Origin: Liriodendron chinense
Lineage: Eukaryota > Streptophyta > Magnoliopsida > Magnoliales > Magnoliaceae
Length of the DNA: 64,000 nt
Assembly: GCA_003013855.2 (NCBI GenBank)
Contig: ML058476.1
Location: 328,011-392,010 of the forward strand
Reading direction: 5' to 3'
Below are positions 35,406 through 48,303 of this stretch, piece by piece. The translations under genes and the position numbers were made by a program. The notes beneath the pieces were generated by a model. That model did not search any database. It was not told the DNA's origin and saw only the letters and a program-made list of their open reading frames with translations. Numbering within the stretch: the stretch's first letter is position 1; every line of letters begins with the position of its first letter.

Positions 35406-38400
35406 AAAAAAAACTATATTGGCCCTATAATGGACCATAATGGGCCGATGCAGGTCATTTTTCCTATAATGACCGTTACGACTGTTACGACCCCTTAATG
35501 CGTAGCGGTTGGCACCATTACGATTACATAATGGCCAATACGGCTTACCATGATAGGAACAACTACGTGACATAGTAATTGGACCCGAGCAATGTGGGTG
35601 ATCCTAGGTAAGGATGGTGAAGGATTTGGTTCGGCCATCTTTGTAGTTCTACTAATTTTTTGAGGGGGACATTATTGTTGACCACAGTTGTGCCGCTAGT
35701 GAGTGGTTTTTTTTTTCTTCTAGAAAACTTATCCCTCAATTTGTGAGCCTTCATGGTTGCTCAAAACAACTAGAAAAGGAGAAATATGGAAAACATGAAT
35801 AAAATGGAGAGGTATTGCACAATTGTTTCACCTAGCTGTTCTCTTATTGAAAGAGATTATGCTTAGGACCATTGAACAATGTCTAGAATGATTGGAGATA
35901 GGATTTCTTGATTATTGGTTGGAGGAAGCTAAATACATGGATGATGAGTGCATTTGCGGTCATTTGCTGATGACCATTGCAACAGAAAAATGCATGGAAT
36001 CATCAAATGAAGAACTTCGAGACAACCCATTGAAGGAACTTAAGTGCATGGATGATGCAGGTGTTTTTGTGGTCATGGCGGAGGCAACCATCCAATGAGG
36101 AAAATGGCAATGATGGGATGGGTCAATACACTCGATTAGGCGATTTGGGAAAGCCTATCAATAGCAAAGGCGGAAACCAATTATATGGACCTAAATCATT
36201 TCGTTCATGATGTTTGTAGTCATGACAGAGACAACCATTTAGTGAGGACAGTAGCAATGATGGGATGGGTCAATAGACTCAATACACTTTAGGTGATTTG
36301 GCAGACATTCAATCGTGAAGCTAGATACCTATTGTATGCATTTAAATCTTCATTTAATACATAATATTTCATAGATTTTTTTTTTCTTTTTATCTGTAGG
36401 ATGTTTTGCAACCCGGTTATTGATTCAATGAGATCTTAATACTCGAACCGCAAAGAAATAAACAAGTGTGCATGCATAAGAGATTGGAGTTGAGAGGGAG
36501 AAATAACTTTATTAATATTCAAATTCTCTTACAAGTACTTAAGAAAACTCACAAATTCAGAAAATTTGGAATGCCTACATCTTCCACCACTCCCCCATTT
36601 ATAGACCCTAAAAGGCAATCCTTATGAATATTTAATGAAGATCACTAATTGATTTCAAATAAGTCTAATTTATTTAAGATAACGAGCAATCCCGAGAGAT
36701 TTTACCAAAAAATACTAAAAACAAATCTACTAAATAACCCAAAAATCTTCAATCATATTTTCCAAATCAGGCCCCTATCTTTCGAAAATAATAGATGTAA
36801 TCTCTAATTTAGGCTCCAAAATCAAGCTACAAATAGCTCAAAATCATCATATGTTTGGCTCCATAGTGGCCTTGGGCCTACATCAATTCCCCCTAGGTTG
36901 GAGAGATCCTAACTCTATTGAGTTGAACTTTTTATACAAGCAATGGAGGTCTAGATCCATTCTTTTCAATTTATTACCCTTTATCAACATGCATTCAAAA
37001 TAAAGCTTGCTCTTCCATTTCACCAAATGTTGTTTGTATTGACTTTGTTGAGTGCAAGTGGTCTTCATGTGCAACACACTTGTTCAACTTATTCATTCTT
37101 TTTCCTAGGGAGCTACATTATCAGTAATGACTTAGTGTTGCACATTAGACATCTCACATTGGTACTTGAACAAACTCGCCACATTTAAAGTTGGTGAGAT
37201 ATCCAAGTCATCTATCAACTTAATCTCATAGACATTCTCACCCAACATATTCTTGACTTGCACAACTCAATCTTCTTAGTCTTGAGCTTGTTATGAGTTT
37301 CACTTGGAATCTTTGTAAAGATAAACCATGATTGAGTCATCTTCTTTATATATCTTCTCGTGAAAATGTTCATTTGTAGCTTTTCGGTACTTCTATGCTC
37401 TTATTAATATCCTTCTTTCACCTCTTCCTCTTCCTCTTTTCTTCGTTTGAACGTACTTGGCTATGCTCTCATTAATATCTTTCTTTCGCCTCTTCCTCTT
37501 TTCTTCTTTGAACTTCTTATGCCTAACCATTCAATGGGTAAGAGCTTGAATTAATCAGTTGTATTCATTTGGTAATACACAGGATTTGACATGTTCGAAT
37601 CTAGCTCCAAGTGAATATATTGTTCATTGTTCCTTAGGGAGGAATTCAAGTTAGCATTGGGAGTTCCTTGGTGTAATACTCCTAGTGAATTTTGGGGGTA
37701 CAAATTTTTCTTCTTCTTCTGAACCTGCATTAGACCCGCCTCATCTAGTTGATATGAGTTTCCACTTCCAAAGTAACCCTAATATGAAATTCATTTACAA
37801 GTTCACCCTTGATCTCTTGGATAGACCACCATGCTCACTTATACTTTTTCATCAAATCCGAGACGATCCATCCGTTAAATCGTTAATCCAACCATTAAAG
37901 ATGATACTTAACCATTGATATACCAAATGGATCAATGGATCGATTATCCAACGGATGAATTCTTCAGGACATGAAAATCTACTATTGGAACACTAGATCC
38001 ACCATTCTCTCATCTCACGATAATTTATTGAAGTTCCTAGACGCATGATAAAAAAAGCAAAAGAACATTGCTATGTTTATTTATTTTTTATTTTTTTATT
38101 TTTATATCCAGTGGAAATCACACATCTTACGCTTGCTTTTCATACTTATATGCTTATTCATTTAATTCATTGCCACGAGAACTTGTTTGGTTAAGTGGTT
38201 AAACCTTTAGTGAGGAGGAGAGGGGTCAAGTGTTTGAATATCCGAGTTTGCATTTTTTCTTCTTCACTTTTTTCACTTTTTCTTTAGAAACCTTAAAATA
38301 AGTACTTATTCTTTCCTTTCACTACTACAATTGTGTAGTTAGCAGATGTGGTTAGAGGACTTGCAAACGAAGCATAGGTCGAGTGTTCAAGGTCCCATAT

Positions 38401-41400
38401 GCACAATTGTTTTTTTTTTTTTTTCTTTAAAATTTTACACTAGAAAAGGTCAACATATATCATCTAATAGCCATTTTAATGTTGTTCCTTATGGGAAGGG
38501 GAATCTATCTCATCCCTATGCCTATAAAAGGCTCACGCCCCTCCCTTTATGGGAGCGTGGCATGCGTGTGGCATGAGCAATTGAGAGAGAGAGGGAGAGG
38601 GAGAGGGGGAGAGGAGAGAGAGAGGCGTGTATGGCCCATCATCACAATCATTTTCATCATCGCTCTAGAGATGGTAGGGGCTAGAAAGCATCAGAAAAAG
38701 ACTCATTACTCAAAGCGTGTGCCCAAAGCAATACATAAGAAAAAGAAATTAGAATGGGTTAAGCGGTACAAGTAGTGTGGAAGATTCCATACCCACAACA
38801 ACGAGGACCTAAGAAGCTATTCAGATTGGTCATAGTTTTGAACACCATAAACCATTTAGATTTGGACACATTTTTTGTTAAAAAACTGTTCCATATTGAA
38901 CACGGAATCAACCTCATATACCAAGATTTGGTCGTGAAATTGATGGTTCGAAATGGACCAGGTTTGGGGCATCAAGTTCGACTATTCCCCCCCCCCCCCC
39001 CCCAAACACACACACTCTCTCTCTCTCTCTCTATCTCTATTTTCATAATTGCTCACGCCACACTCCTATAGGGGTGGAGAGGTGGATTCTCTTCCTCGTA
39101 AGGAAAAACATTAAAATGGTTATAAATAGTTTGTGTTTACTTTTTTTAGTGTAAAATTTTGAAAAAAATAAAAAATAATAGCGCACATAGGACCTTGAAC
39201 CCCTGCCTTATCTTCTGTTGCAAGTTCTCTAATCACTTGTGCTAATTACACAATTATGAAAGTGAAAGGAAAGAATAAGTACTTCTGTTAAGGTTTTTAG
39301 AAAAAAAGCTTAAAAGTGAAAAAAAAAAAATGCAAACTCGGATATTCAAACATTTGACCCCTCCTCATGGAAGGTTTAACTACTTTATGAAAAGCAAGCA
39401 TAAGATGTATGATTTCAATGGGTATAAAAAGGGAATAAAACATAATAAGCTTCTTTTGCTCTTTTTATTATGTGTCTAAGGGCTTTAATAAAATGATCAT
39501 GAGTTGAGAGAATGGTGGATCTAGTGGTCCAGCAATGGATTTTCATGTCCTAGAGGATTCATTTGTCAGATGATTGATTCATCAATCCATTTGGTATATT
39601 AATGGTTAAGTATCATTCTTAATGATTGAATTGACAATTTAACGGATGGATCGCCCTGGATTTGATGATCAATGATTGGATGAGTATTAGTGAGCATGAT
39701 GGTTTATTTAAAAGCTCAAGGGTGAACTTGTAGATGAATTTCATATTAGGGTAACTTACTTTTGATGTGGAAACTCATATCAACTAGATGAGGATGGTCT
39801 AATATGGCAGATTCTATTTATGGCTGGTTAGGAAAAAAAATTTGTACCCCCCAAAATTCACTAGGGGTAAGTCTTGATATTTCATGAAGGAGCTTCTGCA
39901 TGAGAAGTAGAACATCCGACTGTTTTGCTTCTTCTTTAACAACTAAGACATAGATGATGCTATTCTTTGTCCTTCTTCAAACTTCTCTACACTAAGAGAT
40001 TCCTGACCCTCTTTATGAAATTTGGTTGTCAGAAGCTGTTTTATTAGGTGCAATGTGATATTAACATCATCATTGACATAGGAATAAGTGTTAGCCCGAG
40101 TCATATGCGTTATATCTCAGTACCACAACCACGTTCTCCCCAACAAAATGTGGCATGCATCCATGAGATGATGTTACACCACACCTCACCCTGGTACTTT
40201 AGATAGTTAGATCTAATAGAGAAAGAAACTAAGCACCTGTAGTCAATTGAGATGTTTCCTCCTTTCTTGAACCAATGAATTTAGTATGGTCGTTAATGTT
40301 GTTATTTGAGTTTCACTTTATTCATAATTTCTTGTGAGACAATGTTCCGACTTTTTCGTCTTTTTCATCAGGAGTCGGACTTCTTTCTAGGATTAACAAA
40401 GGTTGGCTGGTTAGGAAAAAAGACGACAACTTAGTTGCTCATTGCTTTCCCCATCAACCAAAAGTATTCATATCTTCATACTAGAAGTGCAAGTGGTGCG
40501 AAAGAGACTATGTCATCGTCCCTCATCAATCACCCAAGGCATCAACAACATAGTCCATTGGATAACCAACATCTCACCTAATCTCCATACATGTCTGCTA
40601 CATCTTCCCCAACATGTGCCCATCATCATATGCAACGCTTTCATTTGCAGATGGTTGGGAATGTCTTTAACATATTCTCCGTCCTCAGCTAAATTCATTT
40701 AACTACGGACTGATGTTTAGGACATTGAAAAGAACGATGCTTGGGTTGCCTACATTTAAAACATGCGAAAGGAGAGTGTTGTTTTATTTGCACCAATCCC
40801 TTGTCCATAACTGCCTCTCCTTGAGTTGGGGTTTGGCTTCATTGTTGGACGTTGGCCCATTGTCCCTCAACTTATGGGAGGCCTTGTACTTGCCTCACGT
40901 AGGAAGTTAGCATGTTGCCCTATCCTTGGTGATGGTTCTCATGCGGTACCAAATCATCTCTTCAGCCCTCAATTAGTTGTCTCCTCGGCTTTTGATGCAA
41001 GCGTGCATGCATTGTACATGTTAAATGCATCTTTGAAAGCTAATTTGTTTCTTATATTCGGGTTAAGACCTTTTGAATTCTGTTGGTCTTCATACTCAAG
41101 AAACCCTGCCTTTGATGCCATGGTATAGAATTTCTCATTGTATTTATTCTCTTGATGTAGATTGTGACGTCTTTGATAGAGGTCATGAGCATAAGTTGCG
41201 GGTTAAAACTTGTATTTTAATTCCTTTTTCCTCTTTTTCCAAGAATTTACTTGCATTTTAATTTCTTTTCCACTTTCCCCAAGAATTTACTTTCTCCTTA
41301 CCTTGATGGATTAGTTTGGCGTGGAGATCATCTCACCATGCTAACGTATGATTGAAAAACTTCATTGTTACTAAATTAACCTTTCGATTGTCCGCAATTT

Positions 41401-44400
41401 TCTTGTACTTGAACACCTTTTCCACTTTGTTTAGCCAATTGATGAAGTCATCAACATGTAAACGACTGTGAAATTCAGAACTTCCACCTTAATTATGGGC
41501 TCTCTTTCACATTCCGCAATCAAAGGATTTGATCATTTGTGTTCATAAGCTGGGGGCGCTTTTTGTTGGTTAAAACCTTAGCGGGGACCTTCCCCTACAT
41601 GTCCTCATATTTCAATTTCAATATCCAGATTTTCTCCATGTTGGAGCTCTCCTACTTGATTTATTATATTGCCTACTGTATGCATGAGCTGCTCTACTCT
41701 CATTGTGAGTGCGTTGATCCTTATTTCCTCCATGTCAGAGCTCTCTTACTTGATTAGTGAGATTGCCTATTGTATGCATGAATTGATCTACTTGTATTGT
41801 AAGTGCACAAAATTTTTTCTTTGTTTTTCTTTTTTTTTGGGGGGGGGGGGGGGGGGTGGTTAGCACGCACGCACACACACACACACACTGTTAGTCAAAC
41901 TTCAATGTTAGCCACCCCCCATGTTGGGAATCAGTACCAAGACCTCAGTGTTGAAATGAGGTTATCTTCACTCAGCCTACCACTGTCCCAATGGTGTGGG
42001 TATGTGACTGCACAGATTAATTAGTTGACTTGTGCAGACTTTTCTTGGATCAGTGCTTTGAAAAAAAAAAACTCCTTGCATTACTCATTTTGAAGCCATT
42101 AGGAGATTATGCAGAGTTGAAAATCCCCAATCGATCATCCTCTCTGATACTAAAATGGCACAACCTGGTTTTCGAGTCAATGAGATCCTGACATTGGAAT
42201 TGCAAAGAAATGAAACAAGTGTATACTTGCAAGTGATATTGGAGTAAAGAGGGATAAATAACTTTATTCAGATTCAAACTTCTCTTACAAGTAGTCAAGA
42301 AAACTCATAAACTTAGAAAATGTGGAATGCCTACCTCTTACACCTCCCTCCTCCCCCTACAAGCAGACCTGGCTTAAAAAAAAGAAAGAAAAACAAGTGT
42401 ACCAAATAACCCCAAAATCTTTAATCATATCTTCAGAATCATGCCCTCCATCTTCCAAAAGTAGTATATGTAAGCCCTGTCATTTAGGTCCCAGATCAAG
42501 GCCCCCTTGGTGGCCTTGGGTCTACAATAGGATTTTTCTAAGGAAGCAATGTTTGTTGTATGTTCTCTTTTAGTATGTTGATTGTAGGATAAGGGAAGCA
42601 TCAACCTTGTCAGTTGAACTAGTTGTGCATGCTCCCACTAGCCTGGAAGACCCTGGCCCAAGATCTGCTGACGTATTGGCTCTGATGGGAAAGTCACCGC
42701 AACAAGGAAATATAGAAGGAAAAAAAAAAGGAAAAGAAAAGAGAAAGTAAAAAGGAGGTAAGTTCAATATTTTATCTAGGATTAGCAAAGCCTCATCCAT
42801 CGAATCCATTAAAAAAAATTTGCTGTTTTCACGGTGGATTGGGCTGTGGTGACCGGTGAGACATATTCTATGACACCTTTTAAGTGGAATTCTTTTGTGA
42901 TTGGAGATAAATGGGGAGCACTAGGGAGAATAATGAGTGTTGGGAGAAGGGTCTGGGGATCTCCCATCCTGCTGAGTATTCTCTCCATGTATATATTCTT
43001 TTGTTGTGCTTTGTGAGGCTTGCTAGAGGTGTCTCTCTGTGTGAGAGGGAGTGATGAGAGGGTCACTCATTTTGTATGATCCTTGATGGGCCCTTTCCTC
43101 TTAAATTTCTTTTTCTTTTTCTTTTTCTTTTTCTTGCATGCTTTCTCATTGTTTCAGTATTATGTTGGTTACCTTAGATTCTTTGATTTATATTCTTTTT
43201 TCTTATTCAGATTCCTTTATTTATTTATATTCTCAAAGGCATGTACATTGTGAACGCACAGTTTCACATTTATACCACAATGCAACCTAAATGTTGTTTG
43301 GTGGTTATTCTTGGAAGCTATGACTCATTATCTTCGTGATCATTGCAATGTATGGCTTTGATTATTTAGAACTTATTCTTGCCAATCAGAGACTCCTGTA
43401 TTTATTCGATTGTTGTTGGACCTGGGATTCTGTGCTATCATTTAGGTCTGAAATTTGTTACATTTTTACATGTATTTGGTGGGCACATTAGTTGCAACTT
43501 TGTTTATGAGAAATAGGTTTCAACTCTTAAAGTTTGTCAAAATAAAGGGTCAATACTAGTTGATGGGAATTTGCATTTTTTAATTAATGCCTATTAGCAT
43601 CTGGTTGGCACATTGCTTGTGACTTTCTTTAGGAGAATTAGGTCTCAATGCCTGAATGTCCAGTGAAACCAGTAAGTACTGCATGTTGATGAGAATCATG
43701 AAAAAAAAGAAAGAAGAAGATAGTGGTTCATGATCTGGGTTTTATACCATTTGGCTCCTGTCCATCAGTGAGCCTATTTGGACCTGTAGATTTGTTTGAT
43801 CATTCATGCCAGCTGTAACTGGTACAAATAGAAACATCAAAGATTCCATTTGATATTTTGAATCGTCTTCATTGTCCAGCTAATAAGCAAGTTCTTGGCA
43901 AATCAAAGTAGGCGTCGATTCCCCGGCTAATTCACTGTCAGAGGTCAAGGAGTGACCACTGTTGATAACAGTTCTCCATCAAATGCATTTATTTTATGTT
44001 CAAAGTATCGATAATCAATTCGAAGGGTGCTGCAAATCTTTTTCATCCATCTTGAATAGGAATACATGTTTTTATTTCCACGATGTGTTCTTTAACTTAT
44101 ATTAAACACGAATAATACATTTAATTTCTCCTGTCAAAGGACATCTACTCAAGAAAGGGAAGCAACAGATCTCATATCTGAAGGAAATTTTGGATCCTTG
44201 AGGACCTGCTCTGATTGCATATTGTTTCAGATTGATGGTTTGCACATGCATTTAGTTTGTATTTGTGTTATACAGCTCCGTCAGTGGAGGGGATGCCATA
44301 ACTCAGTATCATATCGTATTGGAGACGATCTTCTCTATTTACATATCAATATCGGTTCTAAATCAATCTTCCAAAAAAAAAAAAGTATTGGTTTTACATC

Positions 44401-46491
44401 TAAGAATTATTGTGCAGTTTCTGATGTTTAAGCCTCCGTTGTCTGTTCAGAAATGCTTACAATATGGTGCTGCACAAATATGGAGAGAAGCTTTATTCCG
44501 GGCTCGTGAACACAATGGCATGGCATCTGAAAGAAATATCGAAATCAATAGAAGCTGCGCAGGGAGGTTTGTTTCTAGAGGAGCTGAACAAGAAATGGGG
44601 CGATCACAACAAGGCATTGCAGATGATCCGGGACATATTGATGTACATGGATAGGACCTTCGTTCCCAGTTCACATAAGACTCCTGTTCATGACCTTGGA
44701 CTGAATCTGTGGAGGGATAATATTATCCATTCGACCGAAATCCAGACAAGGTTACTGAATACGCTCCTTGAGCTTGTGTTCAAAGAGCGGACGGGTGAAG
44801 TTATAAATCGTGGCCTAATGAGGAATATAATAAAGATGCTGATGGATTTAGGATCTGCTGTTTACCAAGAAGACTTTGAGAAACCTTTTCTGGAGGCCTC
44901 AGCCAATTTCTACAGGTCTGAGTCTCAGCAATTCATTGTGCACTGCGATTGTGGTGAGTACCTGAAGAAAGCCGAGAGGCGGCTTAATGAGGAAATGGAG
45001 AGAGTTACCCACTACTTGGATGCCAGAAGCGAAGCAAAAATAACTAATGTGGTGGAGAAGGAGATGATTGCGGAACACATGCAGAGATTAGTCCACATGG
45101 AGAACTCTGGCCTGGTGAGTATGCTTGTAGATGACAAATACGATGACCTGGGAAGAATGTATAATTTGTTCCGTCGGGTCCCAGATGGACTCTCGACGAT
45201 AAGAGATGTTATGACTTCTCATCTTCGAGAGACTGGGAAGCAGTTAGTTACAGATCCAGAGAGATTAAAGGACCCTGTGGACTTTGTTCAGCGGCTTCTG
45301 GATGAAAAGGATAAACATGATAAGATCATAAACTTGGCATTTAACAATGACAAAACTTTCCAAAATGCTCTCAATTCTTCATTCGAGTACTTCATCAACT
45401 TGAATCCCAGGTCTCCTGAGTTCATTTCATTATTCGTTGACGATAAGCTCCGTAAGGGCCTGAAAGGGGTCAGCGAAGAAGAAGTGGAAATCATCCTTGA
45501 CAAGGTGATGATGCTGTTCCGTTACCTGCAAGAAAAGGATGTGTTCGAGAAATACTATAAGCAGCATCTCGCCAAACGACTTCTTTCGGGCAAATCGGTT
45601 TCAGATGATGCGGAGAGGAGCCTGATAGTTAAGCTCAAAACGGAATGTGGATACCAATTTACATCAAAATTAGAAGGGATGTTTACAGACATGAAGACCT
45701 CTCAAGATACGATGCAGGGGTTCTATGCAAGTCAGGCTGCTGAGATGGGGGAAGGCCCTACTCTAGCTGTACAAGTTCTCACGACAGGATCCTGGCCGAC
45801 TCAGGCCAGCACAACTTGTAACCTGCCGGCTGAAATTCTTGGCTTGTGCGAAAGGTTCCGAACGTACTATCTTGGGACTCACACTGGGCGGAGGTTGTCA
45901 TGGCAGACAAACATGGGCACAGCGGATTTGAAAGCAACCTTTGGGAAGGGTCAGAAGCATGAGCTGAATGTGTCCACATATCAGATGTGCATCCTCATGC
46001 TTTTCAATTCGGCAGATCGCTTGGGCTACAAAGAGATTGAACAGGCGACAGAAATACCGGCCTCGGATTTGAAGAGGTGCCTACAGTCCCTTGCTTGCGT
46101 CAAGGGAAAGAATGTCCTTCGGAAGGAGCCCATGAGCAAGGACATTGGCGAGGATGATGCATTCTTCTTCAACGACAAGTTCACCAGCAAATTTTACAAG
46201 GTGAAGATAGGCACAGTCGTTGCGCAGAAGGAGTCGGAACCAGAGAAGCAGGAAACACGCCAGAGGGTGGAAGAAGACAGGAAGCCTCAGATTGAGGCTG
46301 CCATCGTGAGGATTATGAAATCTAGGAAGGTGTTGGATCACAACAACATTGTGGCTGAGGTCACTAAGCAGCTGCAGTCGCGTTTTCTGCCGAACCCTGT
46401 TGTGATAAAGAAACGGATCGAGTCTCTTATCGAGCGGGAGTTTCTGGAAAGGGACAAAATAGACAGGAAATTGTATCGGTACCTTGCCTGA
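33249..46491 (+). CDS. Cullin-3, copy 1 (exons 33249-33409 and 44451-46491)
   Basis: CUL3 is the scaffold of BTB-CUL3-RBX1 ubiquitin ligases in nucleus and cytoplasm: its N-terminal cullin repeats hold a BTB substrate receptor and its C-terminus holds RBX1. The joined frame is 733 codons, the usual length of plant CUL3, with the two-exon structure of Arabidopsis CUL3 genes. Exon 1 ends AG before GT, and exon 2 follows CAG, completing an Arg codon. Residues 47-57 carry the BTB-contact helix (L47, F49, E50, Y53, Y57). The cullin-homology region includes VFEKYYKQHLAKRLL and SWQTNMGTADLKATFGKG. The C-terminal winged helix has IVRIMK, with Lys677 (46318-46320) at the neddylation position, 56 residues from the end as in human CUL3. 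No stops or frameshifts. The start is the first ATG after a 605-base ATG-free leader. Confidence 0.95.
34524..35197. mobile_element. MITE in CUL3 intron (copy 1 version)
   Basis: Ends GGGCTCATTTGGGAGC at the left and CTAACAAATGACCCC at the right, whose reverse complement is GGGGTCATTTGTTAG. Also present in the copy 2 intron (57464-58231), so it inserted before the duplication. Harbinger-like ends, non-coding. Confidence 0.65.
35386..36394. other. Copy 1-specific intron sequence, no gene
   Basis: Begins with a CT microsatellite (about 35376-35406) and a stretch rich in GTTACG/CGTAAC words that may be a foldback fragment. An approximate duplication around 36050-36120 and 36210-36270 (GTAGTCATGACAG / GTGGTCATGGCGG with GATGGGATGGGTCAATA) is seen. 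No coding function. Confidence 0.4.
36395..36882 (-). repeat. 3' LTR of intronic gypsy element
   Basis: About 488 bp, alignable to 42153-42526 through blocks such as AATAACTTTATT and GTGGAATGCCTAC-like words and the shared end GGCCTTGGG.CTACA. Confidence 0.75.
37140..37400 (-). pseudogene. Gypsy integrase C-terminal fragment
   Basis: In two frames on the minus strand: a THNKLKTKKIELCK-like block, then GENVYEIKLIDDLDISPTLN. These are the last conserved pieces of gypsy integrase. They sit just inside the 3' LTR, as expected. Confidence 0.65.
37677..39875. mobile_element. Large foldback element, arms close to 0.9 kb
   Basis: The left arm (about 37677-38600) and right arm (about 39020-39875) are long imperfect inverted repeats. 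Both outer ends read CCTAGTGAATTTTGGGG when viewed inward. The roughly 400-bp centre has GA/CT microsatellites, a run of 17 C and a 98-codon open frame (38775-39071) with no recognisable domain. Flanks GTAATACT and GTAAGTCT are similar and might be a decayed 8-9-bp target duplication, which would suit a Mutator-like element; this is inference. It splits the gypsy element between protease and integrase. Confidence 0.75.
40700..41500 (-). pseudogene. Gypsy gag remnant
   Basis: Minus-strand translation gives HVDDFINWLNKVEKVFKYKK (about 41395-41465), the standard gag core. It is followed by EYNEKFYTMASKAGF-type sequence near 41110 and a CCHC knuckle CFKCRQPKHRSFQCP at about 40725-40770. Stops are present. 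A protease-like patch follows at 40080-40290. Confidence 0.75.
41831..41890. repeat. T/G homopolymers and CA microsatellite
   Basis: A T run, then 18 G (about 41839-41856), then CACG/CACA repeats. Low complexity inside the gypsy remnant. Confidence 0.85.
42153..42526 (-). repeat. 5' LTR of intronic gypsy element
   Basis: About 374 bp. Shorter than its partner because of a deletion near the middle, where a TAAAAAAAAGAAAG stretch replaces about 120 bp of the other LTR. Confidence 0.72.
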
Positions 46492-47030
46492 ACCCATAGA
46501 CATCTTCTCAGGTCTTGTTTGGCCCGATTGTATCCAGTTATGTGGTAAGCCAGGCGGCTTGAATTTCTGCCAGCTCTTGATAGTTTCTCCCCCAACCCTT
46601 GAATTCTTGTTTAAATCACACCATTCTCTCTTACTCTGCTCCATTTGTGAATTGATTTGCTTCCAAGTCCAAATCGAAGATTGTTTAGTAGATCTTGCCC
46701 ATTGCAGGTAGCAAAAAAACATTGTGGAAGCACATGCTGCTGTGAGTTGATTTTCTTCAATCATGCTCGTGTTTGTGATGATAGCCCTCTAGAACCTGGC
46801 AAAGTCACTATCAATGAATTCTGGTGCAAATTATCAACTGGATAAGACACAAGTCGCAATTCAGATAGGAGATATTCAAAGAGTATTGAAGACTGATCTT
46901 TTGATCCTATCTCTGTTAATTCCTTACGGGCGTTGGAATGGTAGCTGCTTAAGTCTCATACGTGAGCCCAGTCTCTTTGTACTGCTTTTTTTGTGTCTTT
47001 GAATAAAAAAGAAACAAGGGGTTGATTTGG
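46492..47030 (+). other. CUL3 copy 1 3' untranslated region
   Basis: Follows the TGA stop. The first good polyadenylation signal is AATAAA at 47002-47007, preceded by a T-rich stretch. The exact cleavage site cannot be read from the sequence. Confidence 0.55.
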
Positions 47031-47278
47031 GCTCCTTCCCTTACACTGCATAGGAGTCTCATACTCCCGAAGATTGGGAGAAGCAGATTATTGTTGGGTC
47101 CCAAACTAGCCATCTTCACATACAAAGTGAGTGAACATGAGTAGGTTGATTAACTCAATATACTTGGGTGATGATGCCAATTTTTCTCCAATGGGAGTCA
47201 TGTTGCAAGTGACTTTTCCTATTTGCTCGCCTCGTGTAATGGTAGCTACGTTGTTGACATGAGTTCCTGCACCCGTAA

Positions 47279-47544
47279 GGTGTGTTTGGATGCTCAATTA
47301 AGCTGGATCACATTTCATTCAATTTCATTATAAATTATAATAAAGAAATGATTAATGTTGGGTCAAGGGTCGCCCCTAGTGGCAATATGGGGATTAGCCC
47401 CAGCCCCTCTAATCTTCCCAAAAAAATAAGAAAAAGAAAAAGAAGAAAACAGAAAAGCCCCAGCCCCTCCCCATAATGAATGGAGTGGAGGGGCTCCACT
47501 TGAATCATTTACAATTTAAGTTGATTGAGCAACCAAACACTTCC
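47279..47544. mobile_element. MITE downstream of CUL3
   Basis: About 266 bp with terminal inverted repeats: GGTGTGTTTGGATGCTCAAT at the left and, reversed, GGAAGTGTTTGGTTGCTCAA at the right. Non-coding; it has an internal short inverted repeat made of CCCCAGCCCCTC words at 47398 and 47457. Confidence 0.7.
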
Positions 47545-48303
47545 TCTTTTAGTTTGCTAATTTCCTCTTCTTGCTTGCTGCCAAATATTACTACTGGAAA
47601 TCGGGTGTGATTCATCAAAAGTGGCAGTGTGCACTCGTTTAACAGAATTCCAAGGCTAGAAAGTTTCTTCTGTCTTCTCTATCTCATGAAAAAGGCAGAA
47701 TGTAAAGTTTTGTGTTCTAGACTCTACCTAATGACTGGTTCAGATGTCTCACACACCTGGTATAATTCTCTGAGAACCCTGGAGGTGGAAGCGGATTGCA
47801 TCCTGCCGTCGCCCTGACAGATTACTGTCCGGCCAGATCTGTGGAGGGCCCCACCGTGATGTATCTGTGGAGATCAGTTTTAGGCATGAGCAATGAGGCA
47901 GATCCAACGTTCAAGTGGACCACACCAAAAAGTAAGCTTGGGTTGCATTGAATGCAAGAATCCTCTGTGGTGTGATCCACTTGAGCGTATTGTAATTTTT
48001 GCAGCAGGAGTTTGTTTTGCATCAGTGGCCACTCGGGGATGTATGGCGTGATGTGGCCCACTGGGCCCACATGCTCAGTGTTCAGACTATCTGAACTTCC
48101 CATGTTGTGGAGTCTAATGTATGCGGCCACTGTAAAAAACTTGCTGGATGGATAACTGTGGTATAGTAGCTTACTAACTGTACTTACAAATGTATGGACG
48201 GCTCAAATCATCAGACCATCTCAGCATGTGGGCCCATTGGGTGGCAACACACCTGGATGTGTGGGTGGGGGCCTGGAATCATTCACAGCACTTGTTATGC
48301 CTA
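47545..48303. other. No gene; foldback-family fragments
   Basis: 47843-48250 contains GGCCCCACCGTGATGTAT and CAAGTGGACCACACC words of the GTGGGCC foldback family in both orientations, consistent with a degraded element. No coding signal. Confidence 0.45.

Larger units (their letters stand above)
36395..42526 (-). mobile_element. Internally deleted Ty3/gypsy element in CUL3 intron
   Basis: Related direct repeats at 36395-36882 and about 42153-42526 are the LTRs; the outer end is TGTAGG...CCTACA. On the minus strand a tRNA-Met-type primer site (AGTATCAGAG, plus about 42141-42152) adjoins the right LTR. A polypurine tract (plus 36883-36893) adjoins the left one. Gag, zinc knuckle and a protease remnant occupy 40080-41500, and the integrase C-terminus is at about 37140-37400. 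Reverse transcriptase, RNase H and the integrase core are missing, and a foldback element sits at the gap. No target duplication is recognisable. It lies antisense to CUL3. Confidence 0.8.
33410..44450 (+). other. CUL3 copy 1 intron (11.0 kb)
   Basis: Bounded by AG|GTTT and TGTTCAG|A. About 33410-35385 and 42945-44450 are shared with the intron of copy 2. 35386-42944 has no counterpart there and contains a gypsy element (36395-42526) split by a foldback element. A GT/AC/TC-rich stretch and C17 and G18 homopolymers occur inside the inserted part. The size is large for this intron class because of these insertions. Confidence 0.88.

Noticed and set aside
38479..39071. Two 98-codon open frames in the centre of the large foldback element
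   Set aside because: They cross GA and C homopolymer tracts and show no transposase motif; kept only as part of the element.
44198..44431. Possible extra CUL3 exon before 44451
   Set aside because: The exon 1-exon 2 junction is complete as Arg-Asn-Ala-Tyr, with correct splice sites, and matches plant CUL3 without another exon.
46081..46764. 227-codon minus-strand open frame
   Set aside because: It is antisense to the conserved CUL3 exon 2 and its 3' region, with no domain of its own.
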